Shown here: positions 1-10,420 of the stretch, in pieces | How the letters are laid out: every line of letters starts with the position of its first letter | Position numbering within the stretch: the first letter of the stretch is position 1 | Source: Melanocharis versteri | Lineage: Eukaryota > Chordata > Aves > Passeriformes > Melanocharitidae | Assembly (NCBI GenBank): GCA_013397845.1 | Contig: VZTG01007794.1 | Location: forward strand, 434,001-498,000 | Length of the DNA: 64,000 nt | Direction of reading: 5' to 3' | Notes under the pieces: model-generated | Told to the model about the DNA's origin: nothing | The model's database searches: none | What the model saw: only the letters and a program-made list of their open reading frames with translations | Program-made: the position numbers and the translations under genes

Positions 1-252
1 TCAAGAGCAGGAGAAAAGTGTTGATGCAGCCAAGTAGGGGACTTATCTTAAATTGTACTGTTACAAAATGCATATAAAATGCAGGGGATTCTCCCTACAC
101 TTCTTGTCTTTTAAGAGAAAATTTCACATTGCTGAACAATCCTTGTGCCTGTGACAACACATGAGCATGTGGCAGATGCACAAAATAGCATCTTTTGTTT
201 CTTTTTACCAAAGGCAGAAAAGAAAATCAGTGACAGAAGGACAGAATCCCAT
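1..252. other. Intronic sequence, nothing recognised
   Basis: Left edge of the window, inside the KIF26B intron that follows the exon at 21,874. No family recognised; the sequence leads into the CR1 fragment. Confidence 0.5.
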
Positions 253-499
253 CGGTGAGGCTGCACCTCAAATGAGTTGAGCTTTGGGCCCCTCACTGCA
301 AAAAAGACATTGAGGTTCTGGAGCATATCCACACAAGGGCAACGGAGCTGGGGAAGGGTCTGGAGCACAAATCTCATGAGGAGTGCCTGAGGCAGCTAGG
401 GTTGTTCAGTCTGGAGAAAAGGAGGATGAGGAGAGACCTCACTGCTCTCTACAACCACCTGAATGGAGATGGTGGTTGGCCTCTTCTCCCAAGTGTCAG
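253..499 (+). mobile_element. CR1 LINE fragment (3' portion)
   Basis: A non-LTR retrotransposon remnant of the chicken-repeat-1 type. Diagnostic words in order are TGGGCCCCTCACTGC (one mismatch from the usual form), AAGACATTGAGGTTCTGGAG, AAGGGTCTGGAGCACAA, GTTGTTCAGTCTGGAGAA, GAGACCTCACTGCTCTCTAC and GGCCTCTTCTCCCAAGTG. Orientation is sense on the plus strand, opposite to the host gene. The fragment breaks off before the usual 3' terminal ATTCTATG repeats, so it is a truncated, old copy. It has no intact reading frame. The exact left end is uncertain by some tens of bases. Confidence 0.9.
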
Positions 500-2179
500 G
501 GAACTACCCCTCACCACTAAAGGGCTCATTCAAGAGCTGTAACTTTTGTATGAAAGTTGCTCCAAAGCTGATGAAACTTAAACAATCCACAAAACAGACA
601 AGGAGTGCCCTGTTATTTATAAATGACATAAAAGCTTCCCACTTTTTTAAGGTCTTGCTGACTGACCTCACAATAGAACTCTCTCCCAATAAAGCCATTG
701 CTATCACCCAACTCCACTTTTACCTTTACATGTTACAGAGTGCATGGTTTCTGACAGTGCCAGCCCAGCTCTAAGCTGGGCACCACTACACTAGCCCTGC
801 AGACACACAGAGAAAGATGTCTCCTACATCTTCTCATTTCTGCCTTGTGTCAGCAGTGGAGCAGAAGTCACACAAGCTTCATCTAAATAATTCAACCAAC
901 AAGATAAAGAAGTTCCTCTCAGTCTTTGCCCCAGCTCCGTGAATTTTATGTAGTTTGGTTCAGGTGTACCTTGCACGTTGGCCATGCCAAACTGAAGACA
1001 TATACCCTTACTTACAGCTCAGTGTGTTACTCTAATGAGAGCTCGGAGATCCAGATGTAGCCTCACAGCAAGCGCAAGTTTTGGGGGTGGGGAGAGAGGA
1101 GGTGGTTGGGAGCACAGCTCTCCCGAGAGGCCAGTGATTATTTCAGAGAGAAGACTACTGAAAATGGAAAAAATTATCCCTCTTCTCTCTGCACTTCGAA
1201 TCTCAGCACAGAACCAAACACCATTCATAAGCAGCCATTAAAAACATCCAAACAAAGCTCAAAGGTAAGAAAAAAGAAAAGGATCCTAGTGGTTTGTCTC
1301 ATTATAGTGCCAGCTCCTAATAAATTCTAGCTGAAAAACAGAAATTCAATTAATCCAGGGAGCTAATTAGGCTCAGCAACTCTATTTTAGAGCTAAAGCC
1401 AGATTCCCAAAAATCAGCAATGCCACTTGTTAAGGAAACATGCTCAATAAGTAGACTGTGATTTACAGGAGAAAAAAATCCAGCAGTTAAAATCAATAAT
1501 GATCCAGATTTTAAATAATTGAGGGATTCTGCACTTGGCTAGGCTAACTTTTACCAAGATACACTCATAAAGGGAAGGAAAATGTCTTCTCTCTTCCCAT
1601 GTCCCTCCTTCCTTAGAAGTATTATAGCAACCACAAGTTTGGCTCAGCTTATCTCCATGGTTTAGTTGTTTTATATGAGAAGACAATATAGCTGCTATGG
1701 AATAGCAACTGGAGCAGCTTAGGAGCCTGCCTGCCTCTCCTCCGGGCTGCCTGTGGCCTGACAGTGCAGCAGGAGTGCTGGGAAGTGAAGGGCTGGAATG
1801 CAGCTGAACAGCGCCTGTGCCTCTAGGGCAGTCACAGGGGAAAACACATCGCCAGAAAAAGCGTGCAGAAACATTCCCAGACAATCTGCTGAGGACGCGT
1901 TCTGGAAAGCACCTTCACAGCAGCCCCTCTGGTGGCTAACATGAGCAGGAGCAGAGCAGGCACCCAGTGAGGGCATTTCCACCACCCCTGCACCAGCACG
2001 AAGAGAGGGCACACTCCTTTTGTTCAGCATCCTTCCTTCCAGCGCTGCTGCCCCCAGCTCCCGCTGCCTTCCGAGGGCCAGGCGGTGCGCAGACTAAAGC
2101 CTGGCTCTCCACTCTGTATTCAGGGGCCAAGGCAAGGGCTTGTTTGTCAGGAGGCCTCAGCTCCCTGCAGCTGAGCTGC
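500..2179. other. Intronic sequence, no gene recognised
   Basis: No repeat family or exon recognised. The 146-codon open frame on the minus strand (1,444-1,884) resembles nothing I know and is judged accidental. GC content rises from about 1,720 towards the CpG block. Confidence 0.5.
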
Positions 2180-2500
2180 TGCCGGTCTCACCGCTGGGGT
2201 CACACGTGCTAAAGAGCCACCGCAGGCGACAGCCGCAGCAGAGGGCAGGGCAGCTGCCACCGCAGCTCCCCTCGGTGCGAACAAGCAGCTGCCAGACTGG
2301 CCTGACTGCTGCCCTACCCTCACCTCGGGCAGCTCGCTGAGCATTTCGGCTGCCACGCGGTGAATAGCCCGTGGCGATTTGGAGCGGGGACAGAAAGAGG
2401 AGAGATGGCTGGCACACGGAGCCGCGCCGCGCCGCCCGGCCGGAGCTGCCCACTGCCGCGCCCTGCCCTTCGCTGCACGGAGTGCTGGGATTCACATGCC
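2180..2500. promoter_or_regulatory. CpG-dense block inside the KIF26B intron (possible small CpG island)
   Basis: CpG dinucleotides are frequent here (for example GCCGCGCCGCGCCGCC near 2,423), against very few in the surrounding thousands of bases. The block is GC-rich and carries a short ATG-initiated frame of 37 codons at 2,405 on the plus strand, with an acceptable start context (gagATGG). An intragenic CpG island can mark an alternative promoter, an enhancer or a noncoding transcript start. Nothing in the sequence decides between these. No known exon was recognised in it. Confidence 0.5.
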
Positions 2501-2504
2501 TGGA

Positions 2505-2520
2505 AATCACCCGGGTGATT
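2505..2520. other. 16-bp perfect palindrome
   Basis: AATCACCCGGGTGATT equals its own reverse complement, centred on CCCGGG. It sits at the right edge of the CpG-dense block. One palindrome of this length is roughly what chance would give in 64 kb, so on its own it is weak evidence. Confidence 0.6.
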
Positions 2521-2559
2521 CCTCGAACGAAAATTAACTTCAAATGTTTGTAATCGATA

Positions 2560-2573
2560 CATGAATATTCATG
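2560..2573. promoter_or_regulatory. 14-bp palindrome matching a POU dimer (MORE-type) site
   Basis: CATGAATATTCATG contains ATGAATATTCAT, which fits the described palindromic binding element for POU-family homodimers, ATG(A/C)AT AT(T/G)CAT with zero spacer. Its location between a CpG-dense block and a long palindrome makes a regulatory role plausible. Binding itself is inference; about four perfect 14-bp palindromes are expected by chance in 64 kb. Confidence 0.35.
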
Positions 2574-2684
2574 ATCTTTGGGGAGGATTTCATAATTACT
2601 TCATTCTGCTTAGGCTCATTTGATCTGCAGTAGCGACGGCAGTAGTTTACGCTCCTTCATCAAGATGCCAACAATTTGGCAGCA

Positions 2685-2853
2685 TGACCTTCCCAGTTTC
2701 CTGTGCTGGAGAGCAGCTCTAGTTATTCTAATTGCAATCCCAAATGGAGTGGTACCTGAAAATAAATTGACTGCTGTTCAGTTTTAGAAAGCACTCCACT
2801 TGGCACTGCTCCTCGTGTAAATAGATAACATCTCCAGGAAACTGGGAAGGTCA
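2685..2853. repeat. 169-bp imperfect palindrome with perfect 19-bp inverted arms
   Basis: The left arm TGACCTTCCCAGTTTCCTG (2,685-2,703) has its exact reverse complement at 2,835-2,853. Past a 5-base offset the inner halves also pair: 2,708-2,751 against 2,792-2,835 agree at about 27 of 44 positions, ending in TGGAGTG/CACTCCA. The hexamer TTGGCA occurs just outside both ends (2,676-2,681 and 2,855-2,860), possibly a worn target-site duplication. It could be an old foldback DNA transposon or one of the hairpin-shaped conserved amniote repeats such as Eulor. The family is not identified. Confidence 0.7.
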
Positions 2854-2860
2854 CTTGGCA

Positions 2861-5800
2861 AAATACTTCGTATTTTGATGAGCAAGATTTTATATGTCAA
2901 CCTCCTAGAGCCTAAGCCCACAGTATTATAGCAGAGGGCAGTGAAAGTGCACATATTCCCATGTGGAAAAAAAAATTGAAAAGAAGGCAGACGTTGTCAT
3001 TAATGATATGGAAATTATACAGTTCATCTATGCCACTCATTAGATATATTCCCAAAGAAAGTTAGGCTCAAGAGTTCATACTGCTTCTGCACCTGCACAC
3101 AAGGTTGCCTTATCACCTTCAGCAATAAACTTCTAGTCTGTTGGCAAATTTGAAGGAAATTTGAGAAAATAATATGCAAAGTTCGAGGATAGTAAGTCTC
3201 TGTAAATGCTGGAAGGATTAGCAGCTGGGTGGATGGAGAGAAATCTTATTTGTGCTCCCACAGAAATGAGACAAATGCCTTCAACTTCACTCTTGAACAC
3301 ATCAGAGAAAGTACATAGATGAGAGAAATTCCCAAACACCGGAAAACTTTAGCCCAGTATTTACACCCTTTTGGATGTCAGACTGAGAGACAAGTTGTTA
3401 GAAACACTATGTTTTTGATGCTGGTGCTCACAAAACTGTTCATTTAAATCAACAGCAAAAAAAAAATATGCACTTACATGATACTGGGTCCTGACTAAAA
3501 ACTGTCAAAACCCAAAGTAAAGCAGTGAAAATATTAAACCATCAGCATTAATGCAAAATATACAGTCAGAAGCCCCAAGTCGTGCTTCCATTTCTGGTAA
3601 TCAATTTAATACCTTTTAAATTGCCTTTTCACATACAGCTCCAAATTGCTTCAGATGCATGAACTGCTAAAACCTGATAAAAGAAGCAATCCCTGCCCAT
3701 TGTCAAGGAAGATGAACTTTGCAGCAGCCAAGCGATCTGCCAACTAGGATGGGAATTACGCAGGTGAAGCAAATTCCAAAAAGGAGGAATTTTTTTATGT
3801 CATCTCCCATTTAACAGTGGAGACACACAGGCCTCTGTTGCTCAGCTCCAAACCATCTACAAATTAAAACCCCATGACTTCCGTTTAGGAATAATGTATT
3901 GGTATGTACAGGGAATACGTAGACACGCATAACTGTCTTTCTAAAAATCGGGATAAGTAGTAGGGGTAAGTATGGACTTAGCTATCTAACTTTACACGTT
4001 CTTTTTCTTTAGAGAAGAGTAAGGAAGCTGACTTTCTCCATTGCACCTATTTCTTTAAAAACCTAAGAGTAGGAAGCCAATTGCACTTCAAGGTCTCAAT
4101 TTACTTTACTACTCAAGGGTCAAAATAAGTTTCTTAGACACCTGCAATGATGCTTGCAGAATCTAATGAACAGAGCACTCTCTGGCGTGCAAATCCTTGG
4201 CCTCTGTATTTGTACTGCCAACAGTCAGTATGGGTGGGGTGACCTTGTTAGGAAGTGGAGAGACACCAAGAACTCCTTTCACATGAAAATGAATGGCTAT
4301 CAGACAGCCAAAACTTTCATCCACAGATGGGCTGAGCTACTCATACAACTGGCTGATTTAGAGATGTGATGAGGCAGGCTGAGCAAAAGCAGTGATGATG
4401 GTGACTTGCATGGCAAATAAAGATCATAGATAAAAATTTCCTGTCCGTGGCTGTGTTTTGGTGAAGTCCACAAACCAGCCCCCAAAATTAGGGTTTTATT
4501 AACTGAAATCCACTAGCACTGTGGTCCAAACCCAGCTGTCACTGAAATCTCCAGAAAAGCTCCCATAAGCTTCATCAGCATCTGAACCGAGTTTTTACAG
4601 ATTTAGTGACAGGATACATGAGACAAAGACTAAACTGGTCCCTTCTGACGTCAAATACATGGCATTGAAATTAAATTGTGGAACCACAGGCAGGTTTATG
4701 ATGACAGTTTTGGCAGCACAGGACCAAATCTAGCAGCTGGTGCAGGGCAGTGGGAATTCTGTCATCTATAAACACAGGCATAAGGAAACTAAATGTTTAA
4801 TTCTTTTATATCTCTCACACTCCATCATACTTCATTCACAGATGAGCCTGGATAAAACCAGAAGGACTCCAGGCTATGCAAGTGCTATATGTTGTAAGTA
4901 AAAGTAGCAAAATTGGTATATAAATATTTTTAATGTATATATTTGCTATTTAAATCAACTGGAGATAGGATGTATCAATACATTTATCTTCATCCATGCA
5001 GCAATTTAAAATATTAATGATGCACATGCATTTTCATGTTATCTGAAGTTTCACTCCCCCTTTAAATGGATTCTTCTATTTATTTTGCCCACTATAGTAA
5101 CATTGATTAGAAAAGATTCTCAATAGGCTCTTGTATATATCTGACACTTCAGAGATCTTCTTACAGCCTGTGACAGCAAAGGAAAGGAACTCTTTTAAAC
5201 TTGCTGGTTAGCAATTGCGACATTTGTAGTAAAGAATATTACTGCAATTGCTTGCAGTTCTACCTGAGGTAAGCAGAACATGCTTTAAAGCTCAATATTA
5301 TATCTATTCTGCTCAGAAAAACAACTGTAAATTTGACTATTTCTATGTTAACAGCTGCCTCTCCACATGATTGGTAGCCAGAACAGACTTACGAGTGGCA
5401 GAAAGCAATAGACAATACTAAAGTTTGTATGTATTTAGTTTTAAATCACAAAAAGACCTCTCTTAAAGGTAGCTGTTCAAACTCCAAGAAGCACTAAAAC
5501 AAAATTTCAAAGGTAAGCTGAACCAGTCTTTCATAAAAAGATCCTTTCAAACCTTAACTGTCTTTAAAAAGCCTCAGACTGGAATCATTTACAATGTGCC
5601 TGGAAGGTCCTACTTCTGTTTACAAAGCCGCTGCTGATACTCAGGAATTCCCACAGCTGAAAATAGTTGAGGCTTGAGTACTTTTTGGCAAAGTACTTCT
5701 TTTAGCTTTACACTCTAGCCTTGGCATCTGCTGTTGAATTTAGCCAGACAGGATGCTATAAGGACATTTGGCCTGAATCAGTACAGCCATTCTTATGTTC

Positions 5801-6639
5801 TTAGAATTGGCTTTTAAAGGTTTACAGCCTGGCTCTGCAGCCTCCTTCCTGCATCCCCTCTGCATGCCTGCAGTGACCTCCTAAGGACACAGCAAAGAGT
5901 TCCTCAGCATTCAATCAACCCAGCCCTGGCCAATGCATCTGGAGGCACAGAGAGGCCAAGAGGAAAGACAGTCATTCTGGTAAAGACAGCACATGGACAA
6001 CCACCACAGAGGGAGGAGGAGGAAAAAGAAATGCATTGCTTGGTTCCGCGAGCCTATGCCCCATGGAACAGCATCAAAGCACAGGTGATGCATGGGGTGA
6101 GAAGAAACTGAATTATTAGCTTCTACCCCCACCCAGTACAGAGAACCATATAATCCTCCTTAAGCATTTAGAAAACCCATCCTTTAAAACATTATGGCTT
6201 TCTAACACTGCCCCCACACATTTCCATTTAGTAGTGGCATGCCAACTACTTTTCTATTTGCTCATGCCCTTTGGTTTCCATTGCTCTCCCTCCCCAGGGA
6301 TGGGAATGCTCCTGGCCACATGTACAGACACGTGCTCTCTATCCCATAACTCTGTTTGGGTAAGCAAGCCAAATTAATTTCATTTTCTCTCGTGTGAAAA
6401 ACTCCCCTTGCCAGACTTTCTTGTACTTGTTTCAGCCTCAATTCATCCTTCATCTATATGAGACCAGAGAGGAATTGCTAGCCCCTTGCATAACTATTAC
6501 CATTTTTCTGCTGGCATTCCTAATGCCTCCTCAGATTTCATTACCTTGTCACTGTTAGTTTAGCCATGGACACCTGTGATCATTAGCCAACATGCCTAAA
6601 TCAGCACACACCCCCAGTCCCCTTTCTAGCTGATGAGCT
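2861..6639. other. Intronic sequence, nothing recognised
   Basis: AT-rich noncoding DNA. No repeat family, exon or RNA gene was recognised; the open frames are short and scattered. Confidence 0.5.
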
Positions 6640-7150
6640 CCCAGATTGCATCAGAAATTATTAGCAGTCCATCAGGGCAAGCCCTTGCATCAGTGCCATT
6701 TGTATTAGTGTAGTCCTCGAGGTCCCACAGCTGCTCCCATCTGATGTTCTGATCTGCCTTTGTACAGATGATGGCTCTCAGCTTGGTGCAAGCAGTCACT
6801 GTGATTAGCACGCTCCTGCCTTGTGTGCCAAGGCTGCTGATAATAACACCAAATAAAACCTCTCCCAAAACTACTCCTTGAGGAACTTTCCTGGTGGCCT
6901 TCCCTCTAGTTTGAGAGCTCCCATTTCAATGCTAGCTACTGTTGTCTCTGCAGTCTTCACTACTTGGTGCATCTTACTGCTGCTTGTCTTCTTCAGCTTA
7001 CCTAGTAAATTCTCAGGGCACACCAATTCAGGCATTTACTCAGATCTAGACAGATTAAATTTCTTTCACCTAGATATTAGGTACCACATCTGCATAGAAC
7101 AGAGGGTGAGGGCTGTATTCAGAAGGTTGTATCCAAATGTATCCTCATCT
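6640..7150. repeat. Possible ancient interspersed repeat, family unresolved
   Basis: The stretch around 6,850-6,950 (ACTACTCCTTGAGGAACTTT followed by CTGGTGGCCTTCCCTCTAG) resembles a segment I associate with old avian LINE-derived repeats. I cannot place it in a named family. It has no intact coding frame. Confidence 0.25.
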
Positions 7151-10100
7151 TGAAAGGAGGGTTGAATTTAAGTGCACAGACATCTGTTCCAGATTTCCTG
7201 GTCTTGGGAACAGTCAAGATATTTCAAGATTCACCATCTGAGAAGGCAATACTTGTTGTCTGGATTTACTTTAAAGTGAGTTTCAACTCAAGGTTTCAGG
7301 ATTTTTTCCTCTCAGATCTGAGTGCTAATACCAAATTATTGTTGCACTAGGACTTTCTTAACATCTCAGTATTAACTTTTGCAGCTATTGCACTAACAAA
7401 AATTGATTATTTAATTCAGATTATTTAACAGTGAACTCATTTGAAATCCTCTCTTTTCTCTACTATTCCCCCTCCTCCTCCATACACTGATGAGCAAATC
7501 ATTTAGAGAGAAGTTTGTCTGCTGACTATGAATTTTACTCAGTAGGAAAGTACATTCACATAATTGCATTTCAAATGGTGAGGATCTGGATAAATAAACG
7601 AGTTGTTCTATGAATGGAGGAAGTAATGAAGGCTAGTTTCCCTCAGTTTGTGTCCTGTTACTCCATTTTCCATACTTTGGCTGTCCCCTCTTCTGCACAG
7701 TTCCTACAACCCCACCTTGCCAGATCCCACCTCACTCACCTCCTTCAGTTGCAGCTCCGTCCTCTCTCCCTGTTGGCTCGTGGATGCCAGCTGGCATTTG
7801 GCTCAGCTGGCTGGCAAGCCAGCATAGAGGGGAGCAGTGTCATCACACCTTCATGGCCCAGCCTGCTTCTGCCCCACGCCTCTCTCAGGCTCAAGAGTCT
7901 TGCACAGACCTCTGCTATCTAAAGGCTGGTGCCTGCATTAAATCTGACTGGAAATGGTCGATATAACAGCCAATTAAAAAATGTATTTGGATGACTTGCA
8001 ATGAGATTGTGTGACCATGTATGCTTTAGCCACTCAAGAGATAGCTAAAATTCTCTCAGAGCACCCATGTCAGAGAAAGTTCTGCTCGTAGAGTTTGTCT
8101 GGGCTCACAATTCGGAAGCACAACATTGTGCATAGCAGTCATTCCCACCAGCAGCTACTGAAGACAGACAGGACATTTCCCGTATTAGCACTACGAGAGT
8201 GATTAGAGCCACCTATTTATAGCTGTGCAATGAAAAAAATCTCAGCTCACAGATGTCAAGTTAGCCAGACTTATAGGTCTTTCCTATCCAGTGGCTTAGA
8301 TTATTCCTGCTTTTTCAGATCCATGTTATGACTTTATATCCAATTAATTCTGTGGGAGGACAGCAGTTCTAAAATGAACACAGAGTAAACAAAATCATTA
8401 AGAAAAGGTCTGCTATGAGAGTTCAAGTTGTCATTGAATTGTTAATATTCTTCAGTAGTTCAGGTTTAAGGGGTTTTTTGTGTGTTGTATGACATATTAA
8501 ATACATAGCAAATGGCTTAAAGGCACTGTTCTGTTTTCAAAGCCACTACAGTACCAATTAAAAAAAAATAATAATTACCCAAAAGGGACAGAGAAGTTTT
8601 GACAACCCATGAACCTTCCCTCAGTGCAGCTGATTTGCATATAGTGTAGCTAAGAGGTGTATTTGACCCAAGCATTTGTAATTAACTCTTAACTTTTCAT
8701 ATATAAAGAAAAGCCTTATTTTCATTTCAGTGATTTTGTTGCACTGTAATTCCAAGAAACACCAATTAGCTATCAAATGCTGACAACTTGCACTTAGCGC
8801 TGATTAGGGCTAGATATGAACTATAAACCTATCACATTACTATAGTGCAACAGCTCATTACCAGTCTAGCTTTCCTAGCTAATCTTTTCTACTAATTTTT
8901 ACTTAGGGACCTACTGGCCAGCTCATCTGAAAATTATATGCTAATGATCCGCGAAGAATTGAGAGCTCTAAATGGTAACGTGGGAGAAAAAATAATTCTG
9001 TTTGATCTCTTTATGTTATGATAGATGCCATTTAATCAATTAGGACAGCAGAACATATCATTCCGTTCCAGACCTGGCAAATATAAAGGAAAAGAGGAAA
9101 GGGTGAAAGCTTCACACACTTCGACCTTCTCCACAATGTAAAAGAGCATCCTATATAGTATGAGAGAACGTTTAGGAGCACAGCCACTGAGGCAGCAGCC
9201 AAGACACTATTTCCTGTGAGTCTCCTGCAACAGGGGCTTGCCAAGGATGTGACTGCTGCTAGGAGAGGGGACCTGTCAGAGACGGGGTCGCAACATTGTG
9301 CACTGTGTCTTGTGGAGATGTCAGGCATCCTGGGGTGCCTGCTGCCAGTTAAGCCTCCAGAAGATTTGACATGGGGGGCTGAGCCCCTGGAATGTCCCAG
9401 AATCAGAAATGCAGCTTACAATTACACCTGCTGCCTTCTCCCCCACCTGCTTGAGATTGTGGAAGTATTTGAGAAACTAAAGATACTGCAGCAGTGACAA
9501 CGAGTGCTTCACAGTTATTTGCCAGAACTCTATGATAAATCAAAGTTATTTCTGAGATACATGGGAGATGCAGAAGGAAAAGAACACTATGTTTCATGAT
9601 GTTACCACTTGTTAATGAGTGCTAAAGATTATAGATGGAAAGATGTAGGTAGGATCAGGTAGGAAAATGTGTCTGATCCATATTCTGTTAAACTTGTGTA
9701 AATTAAGGGCATCATGGGATATAAAAGTCCTATATTTAATAACTAATGTAAACGAATTGGGAGCAATTACAGAAATATTTGAAAAGCAGAACATGATCAC
9801 ATTTAGGGGCTATCTCATCTCCTGCAGACTCACTGGGCTGGAGTTTCTATTCTGAAGACTGTGATATTCACCCAACAATATCAATACTGTTTCCTGTGCT
9901 TACTGGTTCTAACGCTGAATGAGTCAAAAATAGACATGATCACACATTAATGCCTAAATACCCCCAAATTATGTCTCTAAAACAAGCACTCAAACACATC
10001 CATTGCTGGTCTGTACTTGTGCAATTCAAAACTTGGATAATGGCAGAGCACATTATGCTGAGTGTGTTCTCAACACTCATCTAGCCCTGACCCTAGACAA

Positions 10101-10372
10101 TAAGGCTTTAATATGCCAAAAACTAGACCTTCTTTTTCCTAAATATGGCAGTAGAGATGTTTTCTTCCTGTTGAGGAAGGAGCAAGAATCCCTCATGACT
10201 ACCCTTCTTGGAACCTGCACAGCAAGAGGAGTGAAGATCTGCCACTCTGCCCAGATTTTTAAATCTCCCAAAAGAATATTCTCTACATAAATATGCAAAG
10301 GTTTTCAAATTTAAGTGCCAGAAATGTTTCAATATGAGCATAATCAGACTACAGGGTTGGGAGATGTTCCTT

Positions 10373-10420
10373 CACTGTAATAAGGGAGCCAGAAGGAAAA
10401 AACACTGTAATAAGAGAGCC
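10373..10420. repeat. 30-bp tandem duplication
   Basis: CACTGTAATAAGGGAGCC at 10,373-10,390 recurs as CACTGTAATAAGAGAGCC at 10,403-10,420 (17 of 18 identical), separated by AGAAGGAAAAAA. This is a local duplication with a 30-base period. Confidence 0.8.

Noticed and set aside
1444..1884. 146-codon open frame on the minus strand
   Set aside because: No similarity to any family I know; length is possible by chance in 64 kb searched in six frames.
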